DNA of 64,000 nt from Trichopria drosophilae (GCA_030407085.1 CM059582.1:213389501-213453500); one strand, 5' to 3'; positions 11,170-23,912 are shown, counted from the first letter of the stretch. The notes: generated by a model from the sequence alone, not told the origin. Numbers and translations are program-made.

Positions 11170-12180
11170 CCATGGCGGATCCGTGGCGGATCCGCGGTGG
11201 ATCTACTCCGTCGAAAGTTCGTTTTATGAGACGAACCCGCACTATCTGCGGATTTATAACGGACTTGATTTTCGCAATGCTTTATGCACCAAAAAACCTC
11301 CGTGAATGTCTTAATAATCCGCATCTGTACGATCTGCGGACTTTTGAGGGACTTGAATTTTTCGTGCAAAATGTTGCACCATCATATTGCCTTCAAAGTC
11401 CGCATCTGTATTATTTGCGGACTTGTAAAGGACTTATAACGGACTTGATTTCCATATGCATTATGCATCAAAAATCCATCATCAATTTCACAAAAGTCCA
11501 CTAAAAGTCCGTATCCGTACTATTTGCTGATTTATAGCGGACTTCTAACGGATTTGATTTTCACATGCGTTATATACAAAAATCCGCTATCAATGCCTTC
11601 GAAGTTTACTAAAAGTCCGCATCTGCACTATCTGCGATTATTCTTATGAACTTATAACGGACTATATTTCCTGATATTTGTGCACTAAAAATCTCTCGTT
11701 GAGATTTTGAAAATCTACTACAAGTCCGTATCCGTACTTTATAACGGACTTGTGACGGATTTGATATCCACGTGATTTACATACAAAAAATCCGTTATTA
11801 ATATCTTCGTAGTCCACTAAAAGTTCTCATTTGTACTATCTGCGGACTTCTAATGGACTTGATTTTCACATTCCTTTATGCACCAAAAATCCATCATTAA
11901 TGTCTTAAAAGTTCACTAAATGGCCGTATCCACATTCAAAGTCCGCGTCTGTATTAATTGCGGACTTGTAACGGATTTATATCGGACTGGATTTTCGCAA
12001 GCCCACCAAAAATCCGTTATGGATGTCTGAAAAATGCATTAAAAGTCCGCATCCGTATCATATGAGGACTTATAACGGACTTGATTTTAACAAATGCTTT
12101 ATGCGCCAAAAATCCGTCATCAATGAAAAAAAAAAATTATTTAAAGTCCACTGAAAGTCCGCATCTGTGTTATCTGCGGA
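11170..12180. repeat. Degenerate tandem satellite, unit about 110-140 bp
   Basis: About eight units repeat the phrases AAAGTCCGCATCTGTA, CTGCGGACTTATAACGGACT, TTGATTTTCACATG and CACCAAAAATCC. Units vary in length and identity. The left edge has short GGATCCGYGGCGGATCC words. Open frames in it are repeats read as protein, not genes. Confidence 0.75.
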
Positions 12181-13100
12181 GAAATTTAAGACTAGTAAAA
12201 AACAATGCTTACGAGGAGAAAAACGGATATTTATAAAAAATAATTACAAAAATTTATGCCTGCTCATCACTCCAGACCAAAAAATAACGCTCAATAATTT
12301 CGAACACAATAGAAAATTGATGACGGAGTGAATGAATTTTCATTGATGTATCAAACTTTAATATACTATGCATGGTTATTGGCAGAAATGCGCACGTTAA
12401 AGCAGCTGAAAATTGTAGTGTCTCATCTCATCCGATGTCCCATCTCATCCGAACTTACCCAAATGTAAGTAAGCCTCGATAAACAAGGATAGACTTTTCT
12501 ACTATACATTGGCGAAATTTATGACATAATTATTTTAAACCTTTCTTTCTTTAGGTGTTAATCTAAATATTAATGTTACTAATTTAATATTAACATTTTA
12601 TTAGCTTGTTATTAACATTTTAATATTAAAAATTAACTTCTTTGGCGATGATTATTATTTGACATGGATGCGTTTCGCCCTCTCCTGCAGGTCTTCTTCA
12701 ATCGCCTAATCTGAAATTTATTTAGAGAAGAAGAATATATATAATTTGTTTGTACCAAAAATGTTGCACGTGTATGCAAACGTACAAATTAATTAAAATT
12801 TAGGAATATTTGGATATGTTTTATTTTCACGTTTCTAAAATGTTAAAAATATAAAACAATATAAAAAATGGTAAAAAATGAAAAATATATTATTTTGTCA
12901 ATCATTTTAAAATTTTTAAAAATTAATTGTAAAAAGTGCGCGGAAGGCGCAAACCAAACATTCAGCATGAAAATAGATTTTTTTACACATAGACTGTATA
13001 GAAAAAGGTTGTAGCATGTGCTCAAACATTAAATTTTAACTGAAATTTTCACGAATAATGATGGTATATGCCCATATTTGTATTTGGAAAAAACGATTAA
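12181..13100. other. No confident gene; possible last exon on the minus strand
   Basis: Mostly AT-rich. At about 12661-12709, minus strand, a short frame after an AG acceptor reads AIEEDLQERAKRIHVK and stops. It may be a terminal exon scrap. Nothing else is visible. Confidence 0.3.
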
Positions 13101-13117
13101 ATTAATAATAAAATTAC

Positions 13118-13350
13118 ACTATACGATGAATTCATCAATGTTCTCCTCGTTTTGTTTTTGTAAGTCATCTTTTGCTTTTTCTTTTAGTTTGAGTAATTTT
13201 TTTCCAACGCTACTATTTCGTCCTTCAGATTTGTGTTCGTTTTTGGAACACTTGTATATTTCCGTCGCAACGTGTTGCACATTTTTGTCAATGTGTCGTC
13301 GAATGCTTTTTCGGTCAGTTTCGGCTTGGAGTGTTTATTCACATATACTG
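13118..13350 (-). pseudogene. Helical coding fragment with one frameshift
   Basis: After a possible acceptor (TTTCGTCAG on the minus strand, about 13352) the text reads NKHSKPKLTEKAFDDTLTK. It then shifts frame at a run of seven A (about 13196-13202) and continues as a K/E/L-rich helix to a stop near 13118. With one more A it would be a single exon. No family recognised. The homopolymer break could also be a sequencing error. Confidence 0.35.
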
Positions 13351-13929
13351 ACGAAAAATGAAAATTGTTTATCAATCTAGTAATAAGCATAAATAAGTAA
13401 ATATTGTCCGATGAGATACACGCTGAAATGTTTCATCTACAAAAATGTGAATATCCTACTTGTTTCAACAATTATCACATTCTTAGATGAAACACTTTCG
13501 TCCTAGTATGAGAATATACTATTTCGATATTCCGAAATTAGATTCTTTTGAAAAATGTAACAAGTCAAAAGTCCAACTATATCAGGGTGATTTCCTATGT
13601 TAAATACTGCCACTGACCAAAATTGGACCGAACTGGTTAAAAATTGAAAGAGAACGGCCGAAAATAAGTCTTAAATAACCTCTGTTCAATCGTAATAATT
13701 CGTTTTTATAGAATAATCGTTTTTGTAGAATATTGAGGATGTCGGTAACTGTTATACTGCAGAACTCTCTTAAGTGAGAGATGCAGAATGGAAAAGCTGT
13801 AGTCTAATTTTTTCCAGACAGATCAATATGAGGCTACATTCCCCTACACTGGGCAAAAAATTTCTCAAGTGTCCCTGTCCAAAAAATCTAAGTTGTCAGA
13901 ATTAGCGTAAATCGCGTAAATTGAAGTAC

Positions 13930-14740
13930 TATTAGGTAGTATTCAGTACCAACATTAATAGATAATTTTATTAAATATTCGTTGAAGTAGAAGGCATTCT
14001 ATAGAAGTTTTTCTATTTTTTACAACATAAGTCTTGTTTTATATTGCATGAGAGCTGCATATTTTTACAAATAGAAATTAAATTGTTTATTTCTCAATGA
14101 TGGACAACTTTTATTTTTTTTTTTTAATATTTTAAAAGAAAGGTGATAGTTTTTCCTAAAAGACTGCTTAGTTTCAAAAACAATTTTTTTCGCTAGTAGT
14201 TGAATTAAACGTTGGCAAATGCCAATTTTACTTGCGCCGCGCGTCGTCCCGAATTTTTTATTTCCGCAAGTAGAAAAATACTCGAGTTATATATAGTACC
14301 AGATAAGTATAGAGAAAACTGCGCGAAGTAGAAAAATCTTCTTTTTATAGTACAAGGCAAGTAGAAAAAAATCGCGCGACGTGTTATGTGGTGCAAGCGA
14401 AATTGCATTTGCAGACGTTTAATTCAATCAATCGTAAACAAAAAGAGCCTGTTTGAACCTAAGAAATCTTTTAGGAAAAACTCTTACCGTTCTTTTTAAA
14501 ATACTTACGGATAATTGTCCATCACTGAGAAAAAAGCAGAATATAATTTTTATTTGAAAAAATATGGATGAAATAAGTACTTGTCGAAAAATTGATTCTT
14601 TTATTCAAAAGAGCATGCAGTTCTCATAAAAAAATACGTTATAAAATAAGATTTATCGTAAAAAAATAGAAAAATGTCGCCCTTTCTATCTCAACGAATA
14701 TTTAATCAAATATCATTTTATTATTGGTGCTGTATACAAA
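13930..14740. repeat. Long inverted repeat (foldback), arms over 300 bp
   Basis: The arms pair outside in: TTAAATATTCGTTGA near 13970 with its complement near 14700, CAATGATGGACAA near 14096 with TTGTCCATCACTG near 14515, and TTGAATTAAACG near 14201 with CGTTTAATTCAA near 14416. The loop is near 14300. Identity is about 70-80%. The repeated word AAGTAGAAAAA marks the centre. No gene; a transcript would form a long hairpin. Confidence 0.75.
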
Positions 14741-14807
14741 TATGATATAATATAAATCAAATACAAACAATTCAACAAGAAAAGTATAAACAAAATATAA
14801 ATAATAA

Positions 14808-17202
14808 TTATTTACTTTGAACCGCGTCATATGCGTCGGACGGAATTGGGCCATAGCCGTTTCTGCCGGTTCTGGTCATCTTTTTTAAATTTTCTTTTCC
14901 GATAATTAACGCCATCAATCGCCTAACCAGTTCTTTGGGCTTTTTTCGAAATCGGCGAGTTGTGAGTCCGAGAGTCAACGAATTGACTAACAAGCCAGTT
15001 CCTTCTATAAGTTCGACCTTGAGAAACAAGCAAAAATTGTTTATAAGATAAATCAGCAATTTAGAATTCAAAATAAATTCGAAATTGACAGTCTTTCAAG
15101 TGCGATACTTTTTTTTTTTTATTTTATTACATTCTAATTTTTCCAAAGTCTTTACCATCCTTATTTTCTTTATTATCAGTTTAAAAAAAAATCCGTCTAC
15201 GAACTTGTAGATATTTTCGGAATAAATCTGACATCGAATTTATCTGAATTTAGAAAAATTCGTATCTGTTGGATAACGGCGTTAATATATCGTTATTTTA
15301 TAAAACATATGTTAAATTTGTTTACTTTTTTATTGCGTGAAAACTGATCCCATATTTCGTTCTCACGCACTTCTTTTTGTTTCACGGCCTCGACCAGTGT
15401 AGCCAGTGTAGCTTCAGTGCCATCTGAAATGCATATTTATTTGTTTTATAAAAATTCATAAATATAAATTTCAAATAATGGCGCCTCGTATTCATATTTA
15501 ACTAGCTTTATATATATTACACCCGCAAAAGACGAATTTCTTAAAATTCGTTATCAAATCGTCAACAGTTACGAAATATAAATAATAAATAATAATCAAT
15601 GACGTTTTTTTAATAATCCCTAACCGATATTTTTATTTCCACTAGTCGTGGGAATCTCTGATGGTCCTGCCTGGTCAACGTCAATGTGCGTTGAATTTCG
15701 CAGCATTAACTTTTTTGGGGGTGGTTTTTCAGGTGTAAAGGCTAGGTCGTCCATTGAGTCGTCCTACAAATTTTCAAACGAGTCAGAAGATTCTACGATT
15801 GAAAGAAAATAAAATGAGTAGAAATCATTGCTGATAACATTTTTAAATAAATAATTCTTTAAACGTCAAATAAATAAAATAAAAGTCAATGAAATAAAAA
15901 TTTAATATCAAAGAAAATTGTGAATTTTGTCAAGAATCTGATAAAGATCAATTTATTTTATAAGATCTCACAAAATGTTTATATTTTCAAAAAGGCTTTA
16001 TACATTTTTAGAAAAATAATGAAATAAAAAAAAATAATAACATGTTTCCATAAATATTATTAAAACTATACAATAAAAGATGAACAATTTTATATTTTAT
16101 ATATTTTTCACTGTCACCCGTTATGTAATATAATATACTTCAAAAGTCAAATAAAATTTTTATTATACATGTAATTTGTTGAATAATTACTATTTTGTTC
16201 GTCTGCTTTGTCTGATTCGTCGTCGATCGTCCTTTTGCGATGAGTATAAGACTGTTTCTTTCTTTTACCAATTTTCGGGCTTACAAAACTTATTATCAAT
16301 CATGTACATGTAATACACATCACGATTCAACAATACATTGATTTATAATATATTTGAATTTTATAGGTTAGGTGCACGCACCTCATTCTTCTTTGCAATG
16401 AAACATAGATGAGCAAATGTAAAATATGTTTTTCAGTGAATACTACTATCTAATAACTGAAATTAAATAAACACAAATAAAATTTCCAAGTGAACGGAGG
16501 TTAAGTTATCTCAATCTAAATAATACAGATGGTATATTTTACTTTCAAAATACAACATTAAATATTATAATAATAAATTTTTGTTCTAATTACTTTCTCC
16601 CTCTTCTTCTTCACCCATTTTCTTTCCTTCGACGGGATCGGCGAACACCGAAGGTTGATGTATTATACCAGAATTCCTTAATCGCGTAACTTTGTAATTT
16701 GCCTTCTGTATATCTACATCCCGTGGTTCTGTATCTTCATTTACAATTTTTGTTATGGCGATGACGTTCTTAGTAACATCCAATGTTTCTTCGGCTTTTA
16801 TTGAAAATAATTATTTATGTTAATTATCATCTTTTAAGAATAGTATATTTCTTATATTATTTATTTATTTACTTATGTTGTTATTTATAATATTATAACA
16901 TAATAATATTAATAATAATATTGTTATTATTTTTTACTTATTTATTTATTTATTATATTTTTGTCCGGTCGCAACGTTGGAAATCGGTATAAATGTTTTA
17001 AATAAAAAGTATTTAGAATTACCTATTTTATCATCGTCGGATTCTTCAAATATCCGGCGTTGGTGTAGGCTGCCAGAGTCTCGCAAGCGCTGCACTTTAT
17101 TTTTAAATTCTTGCAGCTTCTGTTCCGACGCTTCTTTTCCGGGACTCATAATTACGTGCCTATCCGTCAAAACCTCCATGTTCTCAAATTCTTCTCTGGA
17201 TT
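14808..17202 (-). CDS. Multi-exon gene with C-terminal BEN-like domain
   Basis: Exons on the minus strand: A 17202-17023 (first visible ATG at 17179), B 16794-16594, C about 16280-16191, D 15763-15625, E 15423-15326, F 15017-14808 ending in a stop. Splice phases agree for A-B, D-E and E-F; the B-C-D joins do not fit cleanly, so exon C or its borders are uncertain. Exon C is basic then acidic (KRKKQSYTHRKRTIDDE), a possible nuclear signal. Exon F resembles a BEN domain, a DNA- or chromatin-binding fold: a GTGLLVN strand, a helix with ELVRRLMALI, then MTRTGRNGYG. Exons A and B share KVxRLRxSGxxHQxxxF, an internal duplication. It may be a cellular regulator or domesticated transposon gene. Confidence 0.55.
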
Positions 17203-17899
17203 CTATTAAGTCAATGAGTATTTATTAGTTGTTTTGTTATTATTTTATTGTATTATTTTCACTTGTCGCTTCGAGTCATTTTTCGCACAAATGGAGTGAA
17301 TACAAGTCACTTTTAACCATGAATGTCACGTCACTTCCCGCATAAACATTTGTCTACGAATCGGGTCCGAAACGGATCAGGGACCCTCAAGCCCGGAAGT
17401 ATTCCGGATCCGTTTCGGTTCAGGATGTTACACAACTTCGGATCCGAATCGGATCCGGAACCCGGAGGTCAGGCAATCGGCATCCGTTTCTGATCCGATC
17501 CTGATTTTCATTCGCATAGCTTTACCCGGTATAGGTCAGTCGAGGCTCTCTCTGTCTGTCTCTCTCTCGACTGGCTCAGTAGTAATTTTAATAAATTTAC
17601 AGCATGGAATACAATACTTTATTAGTATAAAATGTATATTTTACAGAACTGTTATTTCAGAGACTATACATTTCAGGTGTCAAACTTTCAACGATTAATT
17701 TATATCCGACATTTATTTATAATATTACTATACCTTCGAAACAGGTTTTCACTATTGAACACTGTATTATAACATAAATAATTTGGACTTTGTCGTATAT
17801 TAGAATATTATATTGTCGATTTTAGCTCAAAGTTGTTAGATATTTATGTTTTGACATGTCACATATAGGTTATGTAATTACATACACATCAAGTAGTGT

Positions 17900-18379
17900 C
17901 CCAATAAACGAGATCGTGTGCAAATATTTTCACTGATTTTCATTTTGCATTCGATTTTTTTCCACTTTCGAATGGAAAGTAGCAAATTTGAATGCAGAAT
18001 TAAACGTTTTCAAACGAATATATGCGCAATGTTAAGATTGAGGTTATGTACATCCGTTTGCATGCGATAACGGCTAACTGTCGAATGAAAAAAATGTTCA
18101 TTTTTCATTCGATGTGATACGTTCTTTTGACATGATCTGCATAAAATGAATTGTATTTCATACGATTTCATTTGGCTCGGCATTCGATTTGCATTGGACA
18201 TTTAGCCATTTTCGCATGCAAACAGATGTACATAACCTAAATCTTAATACTGCGCATATATTCGTTTGAAAACGATTAATTCCGCATTAAAATTTGCTTA
18301 ATTTCATTCGAAAGTGGAAACAAATCGAATTCAAACAGAAAAACAATGAACATTTTTGCACACGATCTCGTTTATTGGG
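17900..18379. mobile_element. Palindromic MITE, about 480 bp
   Basis: CCCAATAAACGAGATCGTGT at 17900 is matched by its complement ending at 18379, and pairing continues inward for roughly 190 bases (GTTATGTACATCCGTTTGCA and complement). The central loop is near 18140. No coding content. Confidence 0.75.
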
Positions 18380-18704
18380 GTGGTATAACCTAACGTGACG
18401 TAACGCTTGGTCTGATAAGGGCCACTACACGTAAAACGTATATCCTTCGCCATAGCATTTCTTACGCTGACATCTAAGGTCGTTTCTTGTGTAAAAAGTG
18501 AGTGGTTACACCCCAACTACGGAAAAAGTAGTAGGCGCAAAAGTAGAGAATCTTACGAACGAAACCGTAGACGCACGAAACCTAAGTTGGTTAACGGAAC
18601 TATTTCAAATTAGTTACGCCAACCACAAAAATAGTAGGCTACCCAGTGTTACTACTTTTTTCCTTGGAGTAACTATTTCTCCTCTTAAGCTACCCTATTG
18701 AAAA

Positions 18705-18910
18705 AATCGACGTCGGTTTCGACGTCGTCGTCGACGTCGGAAACGATATCTGAATCGACGTCGGAAACGACGTCTTACGACGTCGGAAACGATGTCGAAT
18801 ACGAAGTCTGAAACGACGCCGGAATTTGGGATCGTATTTAACACCTTTTCCGACGTCATTTCCGACGACATATGCGAAGTCTTCTTCGACGTCGATTTCG
18901 TAATCTTTGA
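18705..18910. repeat. Tandem GACGTCGG-AAAC repeat block
   Basis: Around nine imperfect units of about 22 bp centred on CGACGTCGGAAACGA, then inverted units (TTCCGACGTC) towards 18900. It is far richer in CpG than the surroundings. No gene. Confidence 0.7.
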
Positions 18911-18954
18911 ATATTATATAATATAATATATATAATAATATAAATAATACTCTG

Positions 18955-19560
18955 AAACCATGGGATACATTCCAAGAATAATCACAGAGTCGAGAAAAGT
19001 ATACTGTTTTTAGATTATTCAGTACATTTTATAAACCGTAATATGTCATCAATAAAATTAAACTATACCGGTAATGTGCAAAATAATTAATATGAATGAA
19101 AATTCTTCATAAAGGGAGCACTCGTAAATGTTAAGGCAAGTATCATACATACAGAAATCTAAAAAGCGTTAACTCTCATCGGCTATATACACCTATTCTA
19201 GTGCATCCTATGATTATCAATCTTTGTTCCTTATATTTTTTACAATTGTAGTGGACATTCTATATGAGTGTGTTTGTATGTAACACTACATAAAATTAAA
19301 TAACAAAGATTAAGAGTGTAGGATACATTTTAACAAGAATAACAGTGCTGGACAGAATTTATAGTTGTTAGATTATTGGACACTTTTTACAGTCTTCTTA
19401 TTTAATAAGTGGAATAAAACTATACTAGATATGTGCAAAAGAATTATGTGGATGAAACTTATTTATAAAATATGCATTTATTTAACATTAAAGCAAGTAA
19501 CGTATATACACTATAATCTAAAAACCATAGCGTAAACTCTCTTCGGCTTTCTAATAATTG
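18955..19560. repeat. Diverged tandem duplication, period about 360 bp
   Basis: GGATACATT at about 18962 and 19322 begin two copies that keep the same order of phrases: TTTAGATTATT / GTTAGATTATT, AATAAAA..AAACTATAC, ATGTGCAAAA, AATCTAAAAA, and AACTCTC.TCGGCT. Identity is roughly 65-75%. From 19560 to 20280 I see no gene. Confidence 0.6.
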
Positions 19561-20956
19561 TTGGAACGTATATTATGATTTCATTTTTATTTATGAAATT
19601 CAAGTGTTCCGTTTAATTTGTGCTCTTTTTATATTTACTTTTTATTTATTTGAGTTTAATTGCACATTGTTAAATAATCCATACAACATATATTAACTAA
19701 AAGGAGCTAGATAAGTCTTAGCACTTATAATAATGTCAGCATGACAGCCGGAGGACATTAACGGTTATATGTTTCTTTAACAATGATTACGAGTGGAGAA
19801 CTTCAAGATAAGTTTCATTTTTTTGATAGCATAAGGGCATTTGCTTGTAATGCTATTATTTTACACACTACGAATATTAACGGGGAAAATAAATAATTCT
19901 AACCAACGAATATAGACGCGTATATAAAAGCGCAGAGCGGATAGGGCAGACGAGACGCATTTTGGGGAACCAGATTACATAGGCAGGCATAAGTCTGTCT
20001 CCCTCACTCTCATATGGGGAACCTCTGAAAGTACGCATAGCCACTAAACAGTGTTCGGGCCTTGTAGTGGCGCTATATTCGTTGTTATATAAACTATACA
20101 AAAGTCGTTATTCCAAGCAGAAAAAGTAGCAAGGATGACTACTCGCGCGCTTTAACCAACCGAAGGTAGTAGCACCAACTATACAAATCTGGCTGGCGCT
20201 ATATTTGCTACTGTACGTAGTTGGTATAACCAGTTTTCCCCTTAGTATAACTACTCACTTTTTTCCGTGCAAATCTATTAGAAATCCAAATACGAATCGG
20301 ATCAGGGACGGATCCGGATTACCTGACCTACCGAGTAAACCTATATGTACATATGCAAAACCAAATCTGGGCCGGATCAGGAACAGATCCTGATTACCGG
20401 ACATCCGTATCCCGGGTCCGATACGGATCCGAGGTTGTGTAACATCCTGATCCGGCACGGATTAGGCGATCGGATCCGATCCTGAGCTAATCGTGGGGGT
20501 CAAATCAGGGAATGTTTATGCGGGATTACCGCTTCTTTTTATGATTTTCACAGAGTACCACTTCCGACCCCATTTCGCCGATGTACATTTATTTCCGGAC
20601 TTCAAATCGCTTTCCGGAATTATACTTATTTCAGAGGTGAAATTCCACAATATTAAAGCAAACATCATGTCAGTAAAAATTTGCCCGTGAAAATTTTTCC
20701 TGGCAGGGTATTGCCAGCCGACACAATGTAACGATTCCAAGCAGTATTCACGTATATTCGTTACGATTTTCTTCTATTTTAAATGTAGTACAGATTACAT
20801 CGAATTATTTTTGACATGCTTTGTCGAATTTTCATAAAGTAAATAATATCGTTTACTTTCTAAATATGGAATATTCAAAATATGCAGTTTACTGTAATAA
20901 TTATAATTAATAATATATGATATTTATTATATATTTTATTCGATAAAATTGAAGAT

Positions 20957-21250
20957 ATGTCCCGAAGAAAGTTAACCTACGATTACGACAACTACTCTCG
21001 TGCCACCAAATATCGGATAGAAGCTTCCATTCGCACAGATTCGGATAGTTCTATTTCTGATGATGAAACAATTCAAAGTAATTTTAATATTTTTAAATAT
21101 ATTTATGCATTTATTTATCATTTTATATTAGTTGCTAATATATTATAGTTGCTAATATAATATAGGCAATGTTGACGATAATAAAGATGATGATAATGAC
21201 ACTAATATGACGAAAGAAATAAAAGCAATGTTGAAAAATGTATACTTTAT
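20957..21250 (+). CDS. First two exons of an unknown acidic protein gene
   Basis: Exon 1 runs from an ATG at 20957 to 21077 and encodes MSRRKLTYDYDNYSRATKYR followed by an S/D/E-rich stretch. A GTAATT donor follows at 21078. An AG acceptor at 21164-21165 opens exon 2 at 21166 in matching phase 1, giving a D/N-rich tail (DDNKDDDNDTN) and KEIKAMLKNV. Exon 2 has no clear end before the LTR at 21308. The protein is not recognised. The LTR element landed in or next to this gene, probably in its second intron or exon. Confidence 0.45.
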
Positions 21251-22537
21251 TGATAATAGCATTATTGTCATGATTGACGTCATAATTATCATAGCAAGCA
21301 TTTGTTGTGTTACGTCCCACGTAACGGCAATAGCATTCATTTATTTAACTCCATTTTTTAAGAAATCCACAAAACATAAGCTACGTTGCTTAGTTATACC
21401 GATAACAGTTTTTAGTAATAAAGAACACTACCCTACCGATCTCGAAGGGTACAAATAAAGAAACTCTAACCGCCCGAACTCGAGCTTCTCTCAAGATAAT
21501 CCGATCCCACTAAAAGAATGTAAAAGTCGGAAAAGCAGGTTTTCCCCATTCTCAGTGAATAAACAGGATTCCGCCATTACCAACAAATTTTAAACTATCA
21601 AGAAAATCTAAAAATTATACTAAAAAATTATTTTTATTATTTTTATTATTTTTATTCTTAATAAAGATTTATTAAAATAATATTTTACTGAACAATCTTC
21701 ATAATATTTTTTTAGAATAAATCTTTTCCTTTTTCTAAATTCTACAAGAAACTCTGAAAACGTGCACATGGCCCACGATAGTCCGCCCTAGTCATAAAAA
21801 TATATAAAAAGATTAGATTGGGAAAAATAAACATCCGCTTATACACGGTGATACTGGAAAAACCCAACCGACTACTATATGCTTTTCCTTATTTTACATT
21901 ACAAATTCGATAAATAATATTAAGTTTTACCAAGTTGATAAATAAAGTTACAAACAATAATTTTCTCCTTCACCTTTCCCATTACAGCTACTAAGAAAAT
22001 CTGTCAAATATTGGTATAACAAAGCACAATGCTATTTTTATAAATTATTAAATTATTTAAAAGAATGACATTTCAATAAAATTAAAATACACTCAACTGT
22101 CTTCCTGTAAAATTAGTACAACACTTGAATGAATATTTATAAAAACAAATAATTAAAACTAATAATTAACATTAAAAAGAACAATAAAAAAATGTTCACA
22201 TAAATTAAAAATATATTTTAATAACTTAAAATATATTTCTAATGTCTATACCTAGTACTTTTCACTCAGATAAAACATTTAAGAAAAATTAATATAAATA
22301 ATTGATACAAAATTCCTTTTTTATTAATAACTTTTGTTAAACTCATGCTACAACTTCCGTTCAAGTTTGTACTAATTATTGTCATCTTACTATAACACAT
22401 TTTGCATCAACATAAAAATTATACATGTCGTAACAATAGTTTATAAGTTTCTCACAAAAATTGTACAATTTTCACGCCATAAAAAATGTCACCCCACTTT
22501 TCCGATTCGACTGCACTTTTATGGCCAAGGCATCGGG

Positions 22538-22546
22538 TATAAAAAG
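22538..22546 (+). promoter_or_regulatory. LTR TATA box
   Basis: TATAAAAAG preceded by GGG and followed by a GC-richer stretch; start of transcription would be expected near 22565-22570. The same box is at about 41819-41827 in the 3' LTR. If right, U3 is about 1.26 kb and R-U5 about 1.33 kb. Confidence 0.6.
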
Positions 22547-23131
22547 AGCTCCTTCCAGCACCGCCACTACTCTGCCTGAAACTTCTGAAACCAACCTTCC
22601 TAAAAAACCCTCCTTAGCGATTGCAAGCGGTTCTTTGTATATCTCTTGTCCTAAAAAAAAGGTATTCGGTCTGAACGTACGAATAACTTTTCTTTTTTTC
22701 CAAATTTTCCACACTTCGTGACGAGAGCGACTTGTTCAGCTCCGCACGATTCCTTTTTTTTTTATATTTCCGTCTGAACGTCGGAATATCTTCCTCCTCA
22801 TTTCTTCTCCCCTTCGGTCTGAACGTCCGAAGTTTTCCTCAATCAAAAAAACCCAAATCAAAGGTAGCGGCGAGCAGTTTTCGGTTCCCAATTCGTGTTG
22901 GGAACCTTGAGTTTAACGTCGGGTCGTCGCGTAAGCTCTTAACCCTAATTCTAACGTCGGGTCGCCGCGTACGCTGTTCTCGTTGGGATCACGGTGCCGA
23001 TTTGAGGAAACAATCAAATATCCCTCACGAGGAATCAATTATATCCACGGCCTACCTTGGAGGAGGGACCCCCAGCTGCCACAATCTACAGCCAAGGACA
23101 TCCCATTCTAAGAACTGAGGATCACAACCCG

Positions 23132-23150
23132 ACAACAAAGAGTGAGTTAA
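23132..23150 (+). promoter_or_regulatory. Candidate leader splice donor ending in A
   Basis: ACAACAAAGA/GTGAGTTAA gives a consensus donor with the cut after A23141. Joining this exon end to the CAG/TGGA acceptors at 27378, 27675 and 38769 would write AAGATGGA, an ATG in a good start context. This segment lies in the part deleted from the 3' LTR. Confidence 0.5.
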
Positions 23151-23901
23151 TTTTATTAAATCCTTATTAACGAATCCTTCCCTCTTTTATTGCCCGAAAA
23201 GAGACGAGTTGCTACGGCAACAGATGTAAAGAATAATTATTTTTTTTATATATTTTTTATCTTTTTAATGAGACGAACGTGTTAATCTCTTTAACATTTT
23301 TTTTTTACACCAAACAAGAGATTAACACCTTAGGGATACATTTTTTTTTATTAGGGATACTAGCGACTTGAATCGAGATCATTCTTTGAATGAAAACTCG
23401 ATCAAGCCACGAGCATCCGTAGGGCTGTTAGAAATTAAAATTAACCCTTAATTATTATTTGTTTTTTTATTTAAAATATTCACTTTTTGATTAGGTCGGT
23501 ATTCATTAACATAAATGTACTTTTTTTTAATCCTTATCTTTTCCTCATCCTTACCCCCTACTAACGATAACATTTAGGGTCACTATTTTTATGTGGTATT
23601 CTCGTTTTCAGTCACACAGTTTTCCGGTGTCGACTCCTGACCAGGGATCACAACCAGCCGCCGTTGCCGCCCCTCTGATTTTCCTCCATTCAATTCCCTC
23701 ATGTATTTCCTTATTTCCTCAGAAAAATAAAATTATTATGACAATATATTAAAAGTTGTTTGTTTCACTTCCCAGACTCTCTTTCCTTAGCGCAGCCACC
23801 TCCGTTCACCAGAACCCAGAGTCGACCCTTGAGGTCGACCGCCCTTTCGCGTAAGTATCCAGAGTACTCGTATAAGTACCCCTGGTTCGAGCGTAACAAA
23901 A

Positions 23902-23912
23902 TGGTGACAGCG
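23902..23912 (+). other. Primer-binding-site start, split by an insertion
   Basis: TGGTGACAGCG directly follows the LTR with a 3-base gap, as a tRNA primer site would. It is cut after 11 bases by the element at about 23913-26315; the sequence resumes as ATATCGAACGG at 26318. The tRNA used is not assigned. Confidence 0.55.

Larger units (their letters stand above)
17335..20530. repeat. 3.2-kb segment bounded by GGATCC-rich inverted repeats
   Basis: The left arm (17335-17520) and right arm (20280-20530) are diverged inverted copies; both contain CCCGCATAAACATT at the outer edge and the order GTTACACAAC, TCGGATCCG, TCAGG. Between them lie a foldback MITE, GACGTC repeats and a tandem duplication. 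It may be one composite foldback element. I see no gene inside. Confidence 0.55.
21308..23898 (+). repeat. 5' LTR (2.59 kb)
   Basis: It begins TGTTACGTCC and ends AGCGTAACA, so the edges form the short inverted repeat TGTTACG/CGTAACA. A TGG of a likely primer site follows three bases later. It holds a TATA box (22538), an AATAAA (about 23726) and a GTGAGT donor at 23142. The length is several times that of usual gypsy LTRs. Bases about 22760-23165 are missing from the 3' LTR. Confidence 0.85.

Noticed and set aside
11000..12200. CRISPR-like array
   Set aside because: Units are too long, too variable and without spacers; this is a eukaryotic satellite.
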